This document shows, piece by piece, positions 12,953-25,020 of a stretch of 64,000 nucleotides of DNA (positions are counted from its first letter, which is position 1; each line of letters opens with the position of its first letter). Under the pieces are notes generated by a model, which made no database searches, was not told where the DNA came from, and was given only the letters and a program-made list of their open reading frames with translations. This stretch comes from Cucumis sativus (lineage: Eukaryota; Streptophyta; Magnoliopsida; Cucurbitales; Cucurbitaceae): contig NC_026658.2 in assembly GCF_000004075.3 (NCBI RefSeq), forward strand, positions 2,108,001 to 2,172,000, written 5' to 3'. A program made the position numbers and the translations under genes.

Positions 12953-13620
12953 GCGGATGCACTCCTCACCAATCTATATCTCTGCAATCAAACCCATAAA
13001 CCTTGCTTATTAAATAAAACTCTGTGCAGAGAATGCATTTTCATCAAAACTGAACCAAAGCAACACACGTAAGAAAAAAAAAGGTAGAAAAATCCAAACG
13101 AATACGCCAACCACCACCACCAACATACATAAAAAATGACCAAAGAGCAGGAAATTACAACATTCCCATAGAAAACCCCAATAAATAGAAAAAGAAAACA
13201 AGATGCACATTCGAACAAGAACGAATTTTTTTACAAACCCAGTTCCTAATTTTTCGTATTAATCATTATCACGAAAGAAAGAAACAGAGAAATAATCATT
13301 CAATGAAAAAATATCATACCCACAAAATAAAAAACCTAAAAGAGAACAAGACGCGACGCAATCCAGAAAAAAAAAAAATGCATGTAATCAAACAGAAACA
13401 GAAATCAATCAACAAAATTCCATAAACGACCAAATAGAAACTAAAAGGGAACCTTGTGAAGGGAATTCATAGAAAAGGGGATAAAAAAATCAAATTGAAG
13501 AACAAATTAAGGGATAAAAAAAGAGGAAAAGGAGGGGGATAAACACACGTTTATCACTCCGTATGGCTTCGTTTCGTTGCGCCTCTTTCTCCTTTTTCTC
13601 TCTCAAAATTTCCAGAGATG
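12953..13620 (-). promoter_or_regulatory. 5' leader (with probable leader intron) and promoter of the WD40 gene
   Basis: Reading the minus strand, a good acceptor (TTTGATTGCAG) lies just before 12981, and a donor (CACAAG/GT) after 13453. This suggests a leader intron at about 12982-13452 and a non-coding first exon near 13453-13600. The CTCTCTC-rich sequence at 13580-13610 fits a plant transcription start region. No separate coding sequence is supported; the open frames here are short and hydrophobic by composition. Confidence 0.45.
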
Positions 13621-16050
13621 ATAACGATGGTGGGGGGGTTTTAAGCTAAATCCGCAAACCGACCTCTCGAGAATTTTAAATCATATGAACATATTATTAT
13701 ATTAATATATGAAATTCATATATGATATAATAATGATTTTTCTTTTGATTAAATAAAGGTTGAAACTTGAAAGCAATTTGTTCAATTTATTTGTAAAACT
13801 TTTAGTTTAGAAGAATATACATTTGATGTATTGAGACTTATCCATTTGTGTTGTAAAATGTCTTCAATCTCCTTCTCCAAATATATGGTAGTTAGGCAAC
13901 TTTACTCAATCACCCTCAAACACGATACCACTATTACATTGTTGAATGCATCGGAAAAATTTTAAATTGTTGTGTAGACAAACATGTTAAGAACTTGCTT
14001 CGAATGATTATTAAGGAGTGGTTGTAAATTTACCTAAAGAAAGGAAAGTATTAATCTACGAAACTTGAGGCTATCTTCAAAAGTTTGATTGTGATCAAAC
14101 ATGAATGGAGAGGGTCCAACCAGTTGTTAGAGGTTGATTTTGATTCACTCGAGACCATTGATCTCATAAATGGGATGAATTTCTTCTCTAAAAATGTGAT
14201 GTGTTTTTATCCTATTTTTTTGAGAGATGAACAAACATGCTCATGCTTTTGCAACTTTAACATCCTCTCAAATTTTAATATAGGAAATATCGTTTTCCAA
14301 ATAATTTTTCGTGCTTCATTTTCTTGATCAGGAAGTTGGGTCGTGAATATGTGATTTCTTTCAAATGTTCATGTTAGTCTAAAAAAAAAGTTAAAACCAA
14401 TTTTAGATGTATTTTTAATTTTTTTTAGTTCAATATTAATACGCAAAGATGGAGATTTGACCATCTAACAACTTTATTTACAAGTTGATTCGATTTACAT
14501 GTTTATGATATAATTCTTCCATTCAAACTCAAACCAAATTGTTTTAAATTCTGGTTATATATGTATCTTTTAACTTGTCGTGGTAACCTCCAATTGCAAA
14601 CTCAATTGTCAACCTTCTAATCATTTGCCTTCACATTCACCCTTTGCCAAACATGGCTTTGCTTCCACACTCTCATTGTGTATCTTGTATTCCTCAAATT
14701 TATCTTAATTGTTCATCTTTGTCTCACCTAGATGTAAAGCAGTCGAGAATAAAATTTGAATGAGGATTGATTGTTCTTTATATATAGTTTTTTAATGTCA
14801 TACCATCTATTTAAAAAAAAACGTCACCAAAGCTTCATAAACTAGCTAGCTATTTGTTATGAATGTTTAAGGTTATAAGAGAGTGCATAGACACTCGTAA
14901 TGAAATTTGAATGCATTGTAATGTAATCCAAAACTCATGTTTGAATTAAGCGTTTTGAACTCTTATCATAATATTAAGCTCATTTCATTTTGATAGTTTT
15001 CAGTTAAGCTCTATTTAGGAGGTTTTGAGACGTGGAATTGAACTAATTTGATAAGTGAAGGAAATGATTTAGAATTTGTTGAAGAAAAAATTGAAACACA
15101 ATTATTCCTATCTTCTAAAATTATTTTTCAAGAAAACAAAAAAGAAGACGTCGTGTCATCACCACTTTACTATTGATTGACAATGTCGGTGATAACAACA
15201 AGGCATGTGCTGATGTGGATGCTGACCGAGCAATGTCTCCAAATTATTATTCTTTCAATATTCTACAAATCTCTTTTCGTAAATATAATCATTTTTCTTA
15301 TCAACAAATTTGACCAATTTTATTATTACTTTCTAAATTTTAACAAATTAATTGTTTATTTCCATTCAAACACATGAATCCAAATATTTTACTTTTATAA
15401 AAAAAATAGCAAAACAACTCTTTAATCTCTTTATCAATACAATAGTACATTATTAATTTTTAAAATACATATTCTTTCACCTCTATTTTATCATAACATT
15501 TTAAATAATCAAACTCAAGGTTGAAATCGACAAAAATTGTTCATATAACTTACCTCACTAATATTCAATTATTTGTGTGAGGTCGCATAGATTTATAAAG
15601 ATTAAGATTTGATTAAAGTAATAAATAGATGTGCAAATTTACTAAAAAATGAAGGAAAAGGGTAGGATTTTGAGTGTTTGGGGGAATGGAATTAGTAAGG
15701 TAATTAAGGGGAACACAAATGATTAGAGTAATAAGGTAGGAAATTAATGAAAAGCATTTGATTTGTGGAGAAATTAGAAGGCAATTATCAAAGTAGAGTA
15801 GGGGAAGGAAGCATGCTTTTTATTTTATGTTATTTATTTTGGTGTAGAAGAGTGTCATTTACAAAGTTCTCTTCCCAATATATTTCATTCTCTTTCTACT
15901 CATCGTATTCTCCCACTTTACATGCAACTATTACACTTTCCTCTCTCTCTCTTTCTTTTTCACATTCAGGTAACTTAATCAATCAATATTTTCATTCCAT
16001 CCTAAAACAATTTATAAATAATAAACAAGTTAATCTTACCTTGTATAACA
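13621..16050. other. AT-rich intergenic DNA
   Basis: I see no gene. A plus-strand frame at 14085-14327 is open for 80 codons and its first third looks somewhat protein-like, but nothing around it continues the frame and I recognise no family. It may be a trace of an old element. 15700-16050 is C/T-rich in part, without a following gene. Confidence 0.5.
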
Positions 16051-16051
16051 A

Positions 16052-16190
16052 ATGCTAAACCAACTCATGATGTCGTAGAAAATTAATTAATAAGTAGGTA
16101 GTCGTCAGGATTGAACGCATTACCTTGTAGTTAGTTATTGAGACTGTTTTTTTACCACTACCAAACCAACTCATGATGGTTGAGAACCCT
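16052..16190 (-). repeat. tRNA-derived SINE-like element, partly duplicated
   Basis: On the minus strand, ATCATGAGTTGGTTTGGTAG is followed by TGGTAAA (an A-box-like RNA polymerase III motif), then about 45 bases on by GCGTTCAATCCTG (B-box-like), then CTACCTACTTATTAATT. I know this order from a common cucurbit dispersed repeat of tRNA origin. The first fifteen or so bases occur twice, at 16056-16070 and 16161-16175 in plus coordinates, so the element is partly duplicated or two copies abut. It is a relic with no gene. Confidence 0.5.
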
Positions 16191-16225
16191 GTAAATAATA
16201 AACAAACAATCACTCACTAAAAAGC

Positions 16226-16948
16226 TTATACAAGTTTTTGTTTATTATAAATTTGATGCATATGATTTTGCCATGTACAGGTTTTTATTGGAAGATTCAC
16301 GAAAAGGTTATCATTTCCATCAAAAAGGTACAGTTTGATTAAGGAAACTTCTTTTGCCTCTTCATCAACTAAGGTTAAGGCTCTAAACATAACTGAATTA
16401 AAAAAATGTAGTAGGGAGATGTAATCGAGTAATTTCAAGTCTAATGCATGCTTAGAGAAAAGATTCAAAGCAATGATTGATAAGAACATTTGAAAACTAA
16501 AACCAATACAGTCATTATGCTGGTGCTTCCATAGTTCATCAATTCCTTTGTTTTCATCTACATGGCACGAACTCGCCTCATGGTGTCTACGCACACGCTT
16601 TGGGAAAATGTCAAGAACTGCACTGTTGCATGCTTTTTTTATTGCATTTGATAAGTGATTACATGATATATTATTATTTCATGAGACACATAATTCGAGA
16701 TAACTTAGTGATAGCAATTTTCTCCATGCTTTGTTGGCCTTTTCAGAATAAATCAGATTGCTAGGTGACAGAATATGTACCTCCACATAAGCTTGGAGAA
16801 TATAGTCTTTCTGAGTTTTTAAGACATCATCAACTTTCCCTAGACAATCGGAAGATACACATTCAGCAGAAATAATGAACACAAATGCATGCATATCAAT
16901 TCCACAGAACACATGATTGCACACATCTAGTACAAGTCTTGTTTTCAC
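16226..16948 (-). other. Unrecognised coding-like relic
   Basis: Two minus-strand frames lie in tandem: 16948-16679 (89 codons from its ATG) and 16594-16226 (122 codons). The second can be read upstream without a stop into the gap, giving a plausible protein-like segment (ACNSAVLDIFPKRVRRHHE). Base composition is less skewed than in the flanks and a few splice-like sites exist, for example an acceptor before GKVDDVLK. I recognise no domain. The two blocks are separated by in-frame stops, so this may be a decayed gene, exons of an unknown gene, or chance. Confidence 0.25.
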
Positions 16949-18469
16949 AATGAAAATAACTTAAGGCGATCTTTAAAATCAGTATTTTAAAGTGAGATAC
17001 TTTTCCTACATTTACTTTTGAGAAAATAGTGAAGTGTTGTTACATGCTTCAGAATAAATTTTGGCTAATAACTAATCACCATTAAGATTTTGAAAAGTAA
17101 TTTTGAATGACTAAAACACTATTTAACCCTCTAAGAAAGTTACCACGAGCTCAGCTAAGTAAAAACTGAACACAAATGATTAGCACAAATGCATGCATAT
17201 CAACTGCACGAAGCACGAAGATCATTATATGCACATTTCAAGTGTGCTTTCTGCTGATTGAAAGATGGCGTGGGTGTGTCTTTTTAGATAACAAAAGCTT
17301 TGAGTTGTAATAATTGATGTGTGTTCATCAAACAACTATAGTCCAACAAATATCAAGAAGAAACAAAGTCTGGTCAGTGAAGATGTCTAGCAACACCTAT
17401 GTGTTTTCTATTTTTCTGTATCAAAACTGGAAAGTATACTATATATCATAAACAATGCTTCTGTGTATAAAAAGCTAGACATATCTCAGAAAAGAGCAGT
17501 AAAAATAAGCATACCATTAATATATTAGGCATAGAACTGAAATAAGGATACATGCAAAACGTGTAAGGTGTAACACATCAAAGAATGGATAAAAATGTTT
17601 GACCCGTATCTGTCCACACAGAATATCTGTTACTGTGTAGTCATCAGAAGCCAATTCATTAATTTAGGAGCATATACTAAGGATACAACCAAAGCTAGAA
17701 GGATCCATCCATAATGCTCCACCAAATACATATTATGCATGCATCATATAACCAAAATGAGCTACTTGTAGACCAAGCCAACCGTTAGAAGTTGGAGAAA
17801 CTTTAAACGTTATACACATGTTTAACAGAAGAATTCAAGGTTTAGTTGGTGACAATCATGTTTCTTATTCCATGTTTTCGGTTTTCTAAAAAAAAGTTTG
17901 ATAATTGATTTTTGTTTCTTAAAATGAGAAACAAGAAATGACAATTTACCAGTGGGGGGAACAAATTCTGAATACATTCACAGCAAGAGACCACGAGGTA
18001 GAATGAGCTACCAAACTATACCCAACTATTTACATTATTCATTAACATGAATTTGTTGTCTTAATTTATCTAATGGTATGCATAAGTAAGAGTTAGAACT
18101 TATATCCCAGACATCCCTTTTGATTAGGGAGAAGTTTCGTCTAGACTTCACAGAAAGGTCTAGCACTAATTGTACATTTTGAGGGGACAAATGAACAGGT
18201 CAAGCAGGTTTGAATTATACAGCTTGAGAAGGTATAATGGTATATCAGCAGAGGTTTAATAGCCCATGCACAAACAGATGAGACTAGAACCAGTAGCTTC
18301 AGCCCTTCCTATAGATCATCAGGCTTCACTTAAAGATTTTCTCAGCTTACCAGGTCAATCTTTATATTCAGTATTCACAAAGTTCTTTTTCTGAATTCTG
18401 AAGGGGCCCTTTGTTTCCATTAATAATAGAAATATTTTGATGATCCTTCCAAACAAATTAAATTAACCA
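16949..18469. other. Intergenic DNA and probable 3' region of the PORR gene
   Basis: No coding region is supported. A block of about 30 bases containing CACAAATGCATGCATATCAA occurs at 16880-16905 and again, slightly changed, at 17184-17210, so a small local duplication has happened. The stretch closest to 18470 is probably the 3' untranslated region of the PORR gene on the minus strand. Confidence 0.45.
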
Positions 18470-19924
18470 TCACCAAGGTTCTATGTGACCTCCATCTGCA
18501 TCATTACTAATATCTACGTTATTTGTAGTCCAAAAGTCTCCATTCGACCAAATGCTTGGCACACCACTGTTCTCATCTTCAAAATCTAAATCCTCATACT
18601 GAAATAAACTCTCAAAACCATCATCGTAATCGTCGTCATAGTCATTTTCCATCTCATGATCATGATTATTGTTTTCATGATCATTTCCATATTTACTGTC
18701 ATATATTTGAGCCTTCTTCTTCTCCCGTCTCAACCTTTTTGCTTCCTTCAAAAGCGTCATCCATTGATTTTTTATTGCTAAAGTCTCATCCTTCTCCAGA
18801 AGAACACCCTTATCGTCAAATCCTTCCACAAGGAATACAGAGTCTCTCTGACCCTTCAAACTCACATAAAATAACTCCGGATGCCTCACAATCATTCCTC
18901 TCAGTTTATTTGGTAGCCCAAAATCTTTTCTGAAATGTGTCAAGTGGTCTATTAAAGTCCTCTTCTCAACCATCATCCCCAATACCTCTCGCACCACAGC
19001 ACAAGCTCGTTTCTCTGACTCGAGAGACTCCTTGGCCAACTCACTCGCTGGATTTTTGTAAGGGCATACATCTGGCAAATCCCTGAACTTAATTAGAAAT
19101 TCCTGGTGGGTTCTTTTCAAATTCAGCCCCTTTCTTAGTCTCAACAAGTTGAATTTTAATGGCCTATCCACAATTAGCTCACGTGAAGGCACTTGAATGC
19201 AAGGTAAAGGCTTTGCCAACTCGGGGTCCCAGGAGACAAGCTCCAGTGCACGGCCATATGAGGTATCAACAGTCCTAAATTTTTCTGGATAATCATTACA
19301 GAGACGGGACCTAAAATTTGGGGGCAGGCTTAGATCGGGAGCAAGGTGAACCAGCTTTGATAAAAGAATCCTGTGGTGTGAAGAAAGCATAAGTAATTTC
19401 TGGAGCTTTTCAGCCAATTTGTTAGAGATTACCATTTTGAGATCAGAGTCCTGTTTAGCAATAGATGCTGCTGCTGGGGTTAGACGAACACAAAGTTGAG
19501 GGTAAAGCTTTGTTGCATTGAGTGGTGTGGGTGGATAAGGGATTGAAAAAAGTTCAAAAATGGAAGGATAACGATGAATCATTGAAAGGAGAGAACGGGG
19601 TCTGGGAAGGGAAAGATAGCCACGGCATTTGGAAAGAATGTGTAGTGGTATATAATGCTTTGGTTTAGATAGCAGTAGGATTATCAGCTTTTGCACAAAT
19701 CGAGTTTTGTTATGTTTTACAGCATGCCGATCTAACGAACGACTACGAACAATCTTGATAGAGGAACAAGGAGTCAAAGTATAATGAGTTCTGAAATTTT
19801 CTTTTCTTTGACACTTGAAGTCGACTTTGGAGTGCAACCACAATGGACTGCCGCTGAGGAGGTTTGAACTAAGGGATGTTACATGCCAGTCCGTAGGGGT
19901 CAAGAAATGAGAACATAAAGCCAT
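18470..19924 (-). CDS. PORR-domain organellar RNA-binding protein (WTF/RPD1 family)
   Basis: Single-exon frame of 484 residues with ATG at 19924. The N-terminal 50 residues are rich in Ser, Leu, Arg and Lys with few acidic residues, fitting a plastid or mitochondrial transit peptide. The plant organelle RNA recognition (PORR, formerly DUF860) domain runs from about residue 60 to 400. It includes the typical opening (RDLPDVCPYKNP much later, and before it the LHILSKCRGYLSLPRPRS and HRYPSIFELF segments). The family is known to bind group II introns and assist their splicing in organelles. The C-terminal 80 residues are strongly acidic (Asp/Glu runs), as in some members such as WTF1. I cannot tell which paralogue this is. 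The plus-strand frame inside it is a shadow. Confidence 0.9.
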   Translation of the reverse strand: MALCSHFLTPTDWHVTSLSSNLLSGSPLWLHSKVDFKCQRKENFRTHYTLTPCSSIKIVRSRSLDRHAVKHNKTRFVQKLIILLLSKPKHYIPLHILSKCRGYLSLPRPRSLLSMIHRYPSIFELFSIPYPPTPLNATKLYPQLCVRLTPAAASIAKQDSDLKMVISNKLAEKLQKLLMLSSHHRILLSKLVHLAPDLSLPPNFRSRLCNDYPEKFRTVDTSYGRALELVSWDPELAKPLPCIQVPSRELIVDRPLKFNLLRLRKGLNLKRTHQEFLIKFRDLPDVCPYKNPASELAKESLESEKRACAVVREVLGMMVEKRTLIDHLTHFRKDFGLPNKLRGMIVRHPELFYVSLKGQRDSVFLVEGFDDKGVLLEKDETLAIKNQWMTLLKEAKRLRREKKKAQIYDSKYGNDHENNNHDHEMENDYDDDYDDGFESLFQYEDLDFEDENSGVPSIWSNGDFWTTNNVDISNDADGGHIEPW

Positions 19925-21195
19925 TTTTCAGTTTTGTATAAATGGAAGGGCTTTTAGATTACAATAGGTAAACAGATTCATCAAATTAATCTAAAGAAGA
20001 TGACACATATCATTCTTCCAACTCTAACTCAAGAGCACCCACCAGATGGGGGATGCTACTGTCTGGCATCAACAGATTAAACTGCAAGCAACTATCTTGA
20101 GGTTCTTTACCACCTGCAGAACATAAATTGCATTTATGCAGTTAACATTTCAGTACAGTTTATGGTCCCATGGTATTTATACTTTCTTGACTTGTACAAA
20201 GTGAAAATTCTGAATAGAAAAAATAGCAAGGTGCAGCAGAGTCCAAAAAAGCATTTCGATAGTAAAATACTGAAATGTAAATAAACAAAAGCAGAATATT
20301 CACAAGAGAATGCCTAAATTTTTCATCTTCTTGAATTCATAATGAACCGTATGTAAATAAGTGAAAGAAAATTGTTTGGCGTCATGGGAGAGAGTAAACT
20401 AGAAAATAGTAAACCAAGACTTCTTTTTTGTCTACAGATTCTTCTTATGACTGTAAATTTCAGGTTTTTAAAGAGTATGATATGAGGAGGAAATCTCTTC
20501 AGATATCCTTCTCTTAAAAAACTTCTTTTCAGTTACATGGGTAATAAGAGTAAAAAACCATAGAACAAAGTAAAAGCGTCGACCTCAGAAAAGTTCAGCG
20601 ATCAAACAATTACTCCATTTTATCTCCTTTTTTCCCCCTTCTCCCTGGGGTTAGATTAAATCACGATACTAAATTAGCAAATCCCAACCACAGCAATCAA
20701 TATCCTTCACTATAAACGTAAATATAATGCAAACCCACTACCTATTCCACACTGTTCACTTTCTTTCCATAACTATTGGTATTCTAAAATTCACAAAACC
20801 AAATGCCGATTTCCTCAAGCACTACCACCATTATTCTCGATCCAAACATCAAACACCTCTTAGGCAAGAACAGAAATTAATTAAAAGAAGAAAAAAAAGA
20901 GAAACAAACCCACTTTTAGTATCCATCTCCTAACATAAATCTAGCTAAGTAAATGATTTTAGACACAGCTACAAGATGAATTGATTCAACTTAGTGGCAT
21001 GACATGCATATAGTCTCACGAATCCGCACCCTAAACAGAGTTTAAGACGTAAAGTAGCACAGCATGAGATTGTAAATGAGAAGTAATGTAAAAGATAAAC
21101 GAACATCAGCAAACCTGTTGAAAGGTGCGAAGAACTGAAGAGCGGTTTGTAAGCAAGCAGCTAAGACCCGACTCGATAGCAATAGAGGAGGATGA
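19925..21195 (-). promoter_or_regulatory. 5' leader of the PORR gene with a probable leader intron
   Basis: On the minus strand an acceptor (TTATGTTCTGCAG) lies just before 20113 and a donor (TTTCAACAG/GTTTG) after 21115. This suggests a non-coding exon at about 21115-21195, a leader intron at 20114-21114, and a second leader stretch at 19925-20113 leading to the ATG. The sequence has no supported coding region. The structure is inferred from splice-site appearance only. Confidence 0.4.
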
Positions 21196-21708
21196 AGGGT
21201 TACAATTTTTTTATTATTTATTTCAATATTGGATTCAATACGAAGCCTAGAAATTCAAATCATTAGAAAAAAAACAATAGATGGACTTATTGTATTCCAA
21301 AAATTATGAGGACAAAATAGTAAAAACGTGAACTTTCTTCTTCTTTTTTGGTACCAAACGATAATGATTAGGAGAAATATTTATGCATAAACTTTTGGTT
21401 ACTATAGACTTAACTTTTGATAAATGTGAATCAAGGCTATTAGACAAAATTTTCTTCTAAAGATCGTTAGATATTTGAAGAATTTTTTACCCATTCAATC
21501 TAACTCTTCAATTACTCAAAGTTTTCGAACAAAAATGTTTGTTTTAAAATGTGGGATAGGCTATGATTGATGTATTCTACATGTCACTAATGACCAAAAG
21601 TCTTCAAATTTATGTATTGGAGTAGGAATGGTGACAGCCCACCTATTAAACCCAAAGGAAAGTAGGAAACAATCACTCCATTCATCTCTATAACCCAAAA
21701 GCTTGAAC
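21196..21708. promoter_or_regulatory. Divergent promoter region between the PORR gene and NLR1
   Basis: About 500 AT-rich bases separate the inferred 5' end of the minus-strand PORR gene from the start codon of the plus-strand NLR1. Both promoters must lie here, possibly sharing elements. I see no strong TATA box for either gene. Confidence 0.35.
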
Positions 21709-24700
21709 ATGGCGGAATTTCTTTGGACTTTCGCAGCTCAAGAGCTGTTGAAGAAGACAGTGAAGCTCGCAGCAGAACAGATCGGCCTGGCATGGGGTTT
21801 CAACAATGAGCTGTCAAACCTCAGAGACTCTCTACTTATGGTGGAAGCCATTCTTCGTGATGTCGACAGAATTAAGGCAGAGCATCAAGCTGTGAAGCTA
21901 TGGGTAGAGAAGCTTGAAGCTATTATTTTCGAAGTCGATGTTCTACTGGATGAGCTCGCTTACGAAGATCTTCGCCGCAAGGTTGAACCCCAAAAAGAGA
22001 TGATGGTAAGTAATTTCATTTCTTTCTCCAAAACCCCTCTTGTTTTTCGTCTCAAAATGGCCAATAAAATCAAGAACATTGCTAAGATGTTGGAAAGACA
22101 TTATTCTGCTGCTAGTACTGTGGGGCTTGTTGCTATATTATCTAAACAGACTGAACCTGATTTTAGCCAAATTCAGGAGACAGATTCGTTTCTTGATGAG
22201 TATGGAGTTATTGGGAGAGAAAGTGAAGTTTTGGAGATTGTGAATGTATCTGTCGATCTTAGCTATAGGGAGAATTTGTCTGTTTTGCCAATTGTTGGCA
22301 TGGGTGGATTAGGAAAGACAGCTTTGGCTAAGGTAATATTCAATCATGAATTGATAAAGGGGAATTTTGATAGAGCTGTATGGGTGTGTGTTTCGGAACC
22401 TTTTCTTATCAAGAAGATTTTAAGAGCAATTTTGGAAACTCTTAATTCTCATTTTGGTGGCTTAGATAGTAAAGAAGCCTTACTTCAAGAGCTACAAAAG
22501 TTGTTGAATGATAAAAAGTATTTTCTAGTTCTTGATGATGTTTGGAATGAGAATCCTATCCTCTGGAATGAGTTGAAAGGTTGTTTGTTAAAGATTAGCC
22601 AAAGATCTGGAAATGTTGTTGTTGTGACTACTAGGAGTGACAGAGTTGCTGAAATCATGGAGACACATTCTAGATATCATTTGACAAAACTATCCGATGA
22701 CCATTGCTGGTCTTTATTCAAGAAATATGCATTTGGAAATGAATTGCTACGAATTCCTGAATTGGATATTGTTCAGAAAGAGCTCGTTAAAAGATTTGGA
22801 GGCATACCATTGGCTGTAAAAGTGATGGGAGGAATCGTTAAATTTGACGAGAATCACGAGGGATTGCAGAAATCTTTGGAGAATCTAATGAGACTTCAAT
22901 TGCAAGATGAAAACCATGTTGTATCCACAATAAAGTTAACTGTAGATCGCCTACCATTGCCATCGTTAAAACAATGTTTTGCCTACTGTTCAAATTTTCC
23001 AAAAGACTTTAAGTTCAGAAAAGAAGCCCTTATTCAGATGTGGATAGCACAAGGCTTTATTCAACCGTCTTTGGGAAGTGATGAAATGATGGAGGATATT
23101 GGTGAGAAGTACTTCAATGTTTTGTTGTCTCGCTTCTTGTTTCAAGATATTGTCAAGGATAATAGAGGGAGAATTATATTCTGTAAGATGCATGATCTTA
23201 TACATGATGTTGCATGTGCTATTTCAAATTCTCCAGGATTGAAATGGGATCCTTCAGATTTGTTTGATGGAGAACCTTGGAGACGTCAAGCTTGCTTTGC
23301 TAGCCTTGAACTAAAAACGCCAGATTGTAATGAAAATCCTTCTAGAAAGTTGCACATGTTGACATTTGATAGTCATGTGTTTCACAATAAGGTCACAAAC
23401 TTTCTCTACTTGCGGGTTTTAATTACACATTCGTGGTTTATATGTAAATTACCAAATTCAATTGCTAAGCTGAAGCATTTGAGGTATCTTGACATTTCAT
23501 ATTCTACCATAAGGGAGCTACCAGATTCCGCTGTTTTGCTTTATAATTTGCAAACACTGAAGCTTTCAAGATTTTTAAACGGCCTTCCAAAAAATTTGAG
23601 GAAGTTGGTTAGTTTAAGACATTTAGAATTTTTCTCTGATCCTTGTAATCCTAAACAAATGCCTCAACATTTGGGTAAATTGATTCAACTTCAAACGTTG
23701 TCTAGCTTTGTAGTTGGGTTTGATGATGGATGTAAGATAGAAGAACTCAGATCTTTGAGAAATCTTAAAGGTAAGTTAAGCCTTTTATGTCTTGAGCGAG
23801 TGAAAAGTAAAAAGGAAGCCATGGCTGCAAATTTGGTGGAGAAGAGGAATATTTCATATCTGTCTTTTTATTGGGCCTTGAGATGTGAAAGATCAGAGGG
23901 AAGCAACTACAATGATCTGAACGTGTTAGAAGGACTTCAACCACATAAAAATCTTCAAGCTTTGAGAATTCAAAACTTTTTAGGCAAACTTCTGCCCAAT
24001 GTTATTTTTGTCGAAAATTTGGTCGAGATATATCTACACGAATGCGAAATGTGTGAAACTTTACCAACACTTGGGCAGTTATCAAAGCTTGAAGTACTCG
24101 AACTTCGTTGTCTATATAGTGTAAGAAGTATTGGAGAAGAATTTTATGGGAATTACCTTGAGAAGATGATTTTATTCCCAACATTGAAAGCATTTCATAT
24201 CTGTGAAATGATCAATCTAGAGAATTGGGAAGAAATAATGGTTGTATCAAATGGTACAATCTTTTCCAACCTTGAAAGCTTCAACATTGTTTGTTGTCCG
24301 AGATTGACGAGCATTCCAAACCTTTTTGCATCTCAGCATGAGAGTTCATTTCCAAGCTTACAACATTCGGCAAAGCTTCGATCTCTAAAGATTTTGGGAT
24401 GTGAAAGTTTGCAAAAACAACCAAATGGTTTAGAATTCTGCAGCTCCCTTGAAAACATGTGGATAAGCAACTGTTCTAACTTGAACTACCCTCCAAGCTT
24501 GCAGAATATGCAGAATTTAACTTCTTTAAGCATAACCGAGTTTCGAAAGCTGCCAGACGGGTTAGCTCAGGTTTGTAAGTTGAAAAGCTTGAGTGTTCAT
24601 GGTTACTTGCAAGGTTACGATTGGAGTCCTCTTGTACATCTTGGTTCACTCGAAAATCTTGTGTTGGTTGACTTGGATGGAAGTGGTGCAATACAACTTC

Positions 24701-24972
24701 CTCAACAACTTGAGCAACTCACTTCTTTGAGATCACTGCATATTTCGCATTTTAGTGGCATTGAAGCGCTACCAGAATGGTTCGGAAACTTTACATGTTT
24801 GGAAACGTTGAAGCTTTACAATTGTGTAAACTTGAAAGACATGGCGTCGAAGGAAGCTATGTCAAAACTTACAAGATTAACGAGTCTACGAGTTTATGGA
24901 TGTCCACAACTTAAGCTTAATATAGGAGACTTTGAGCGGGTAAACATTTCCCTTGTACCTACCATCAGTTGA
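21709..24972 (+). CDS. CC-NB-LRR disease resistance protein NLR1 (RGA type)
   Basis: Intact single-exon gene of 1087 residues. The start is the ATG at 21709 (MAEFLW), which matches the family; the frame is open a little upstream but has no earlier ATG. An Rx-type coiled coil covers residues 1-130, with an EDVID-like region around LLDELAYEDL. The NB-ARC domain holds the P-loop GMGGLGKTA (197-205), kinase-2 FLVLDDVW (about 272-279), RNBS-B VVVVTTRS, GGIPLA (364-369), RNBS-D CFAYCSNFPKDF and MHD (494-496). About 18-20 irregular LRRs run from residue 570 to the end. Such proteins sense pathogen effectors in the cytoplasm and trigger cell death and defence. The residue after GKT is Ala where most have Thr. 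It converges with NLR2, its closest neighbour in sequence. Which pathogen it recognises cannot be read from the sequence. Confidence 0.95.
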   Translation: MAEFLWTFAAQELLKKTVKLAAEQIGLAWGFNNELSNLRDSLLMVEAILRDVDRIKAEHQAVKLWVEKLEAIIFEVDVLLDELAYEDLRRKVEPQKEMMVSNFISFSKTPLVFRLKMANKIKNIAKMLERHYSAASTVGLVAILSKQTEPDFSQIQETDSFLDEYGVIGRESEVLEIVNVSVDLSYRENLSVLPIVGMGGLGKTALAKVIFNHELIKGNFDRAVWVCVSEPFLIKKILRAILETLNSHFGGLDSKEALLQELQKLLNDKKYFLVLDDVWNENPILWNELKGCLLKISQRSGNVVVVTTRSDRVAEIMETHSRYHLTKLSDDHCWSLFKKYAFGNELLRIPELDIVQKELVKRFGGIPLAVKVMGGIVKFDENHEGLQKSLENLMRLQLQDENHVVSTIKLTVDRLPLPSLKQCFAYCSNFPKDFKFRKEALIQMWIAQGFIQPSLGSDEMMEDIGEKYFNVLLSRFLFQDIVKDNRGRIIFCKMHDLIHDVACAISNSPGLKWDPSDLFDGEPWRRQACFASLELKTPDCNENPSRKLHMLTFDSHVFHNKVTNFLYLRVLITHSWFICKLPNSIAKLKHLRYLDISYSTIRELPDSAVLLYNLQTLKLSRFLNGLPKNLRKLVSLRHLEFFSDPCNPKQMPQHLGKLIQLQTLSSFVVGFDDGCKIEELRSLRNLKGKLSLLCLERVKSKKEAMAANLVEKRNISYLSFYWALRCERSEGSNYNDLNVLEGLQPHKNLQALRIQNFLGKLLPNVIFVENLVEIYLHECEMCETLPTLGQLSKLEVLELRCLYSVRSIGEEFYGNYLEKMILFPTLKAFHICEMINLENWEEIMVVSNGTIFSNLESFNIVCCPRLTSIPNLFASQHESSFPSLQHSAKLRSLKILGCESLQKQPNGLEFCSSLENMWISNCSNLNYPPSLQNMQNLTSLSITEFRKLPDGLAQVCKLKSLSVHGYLQGYDWSPLVHLGSLENLVLVDLDGSGAIQLPQQLEQLTSLRSLHISHFSGIEALPEWFGNFTCLETLKLYNCVNLKDMASKEAMSKLTRLTSLRVYGCPQLKLNIGDFERVNISLVPTIS

Positions 24973-25020
24973 ATTCCAATCTTCACTATAGCTTTTTTTA
25001 GTTAAACTATGGTTACTTGC

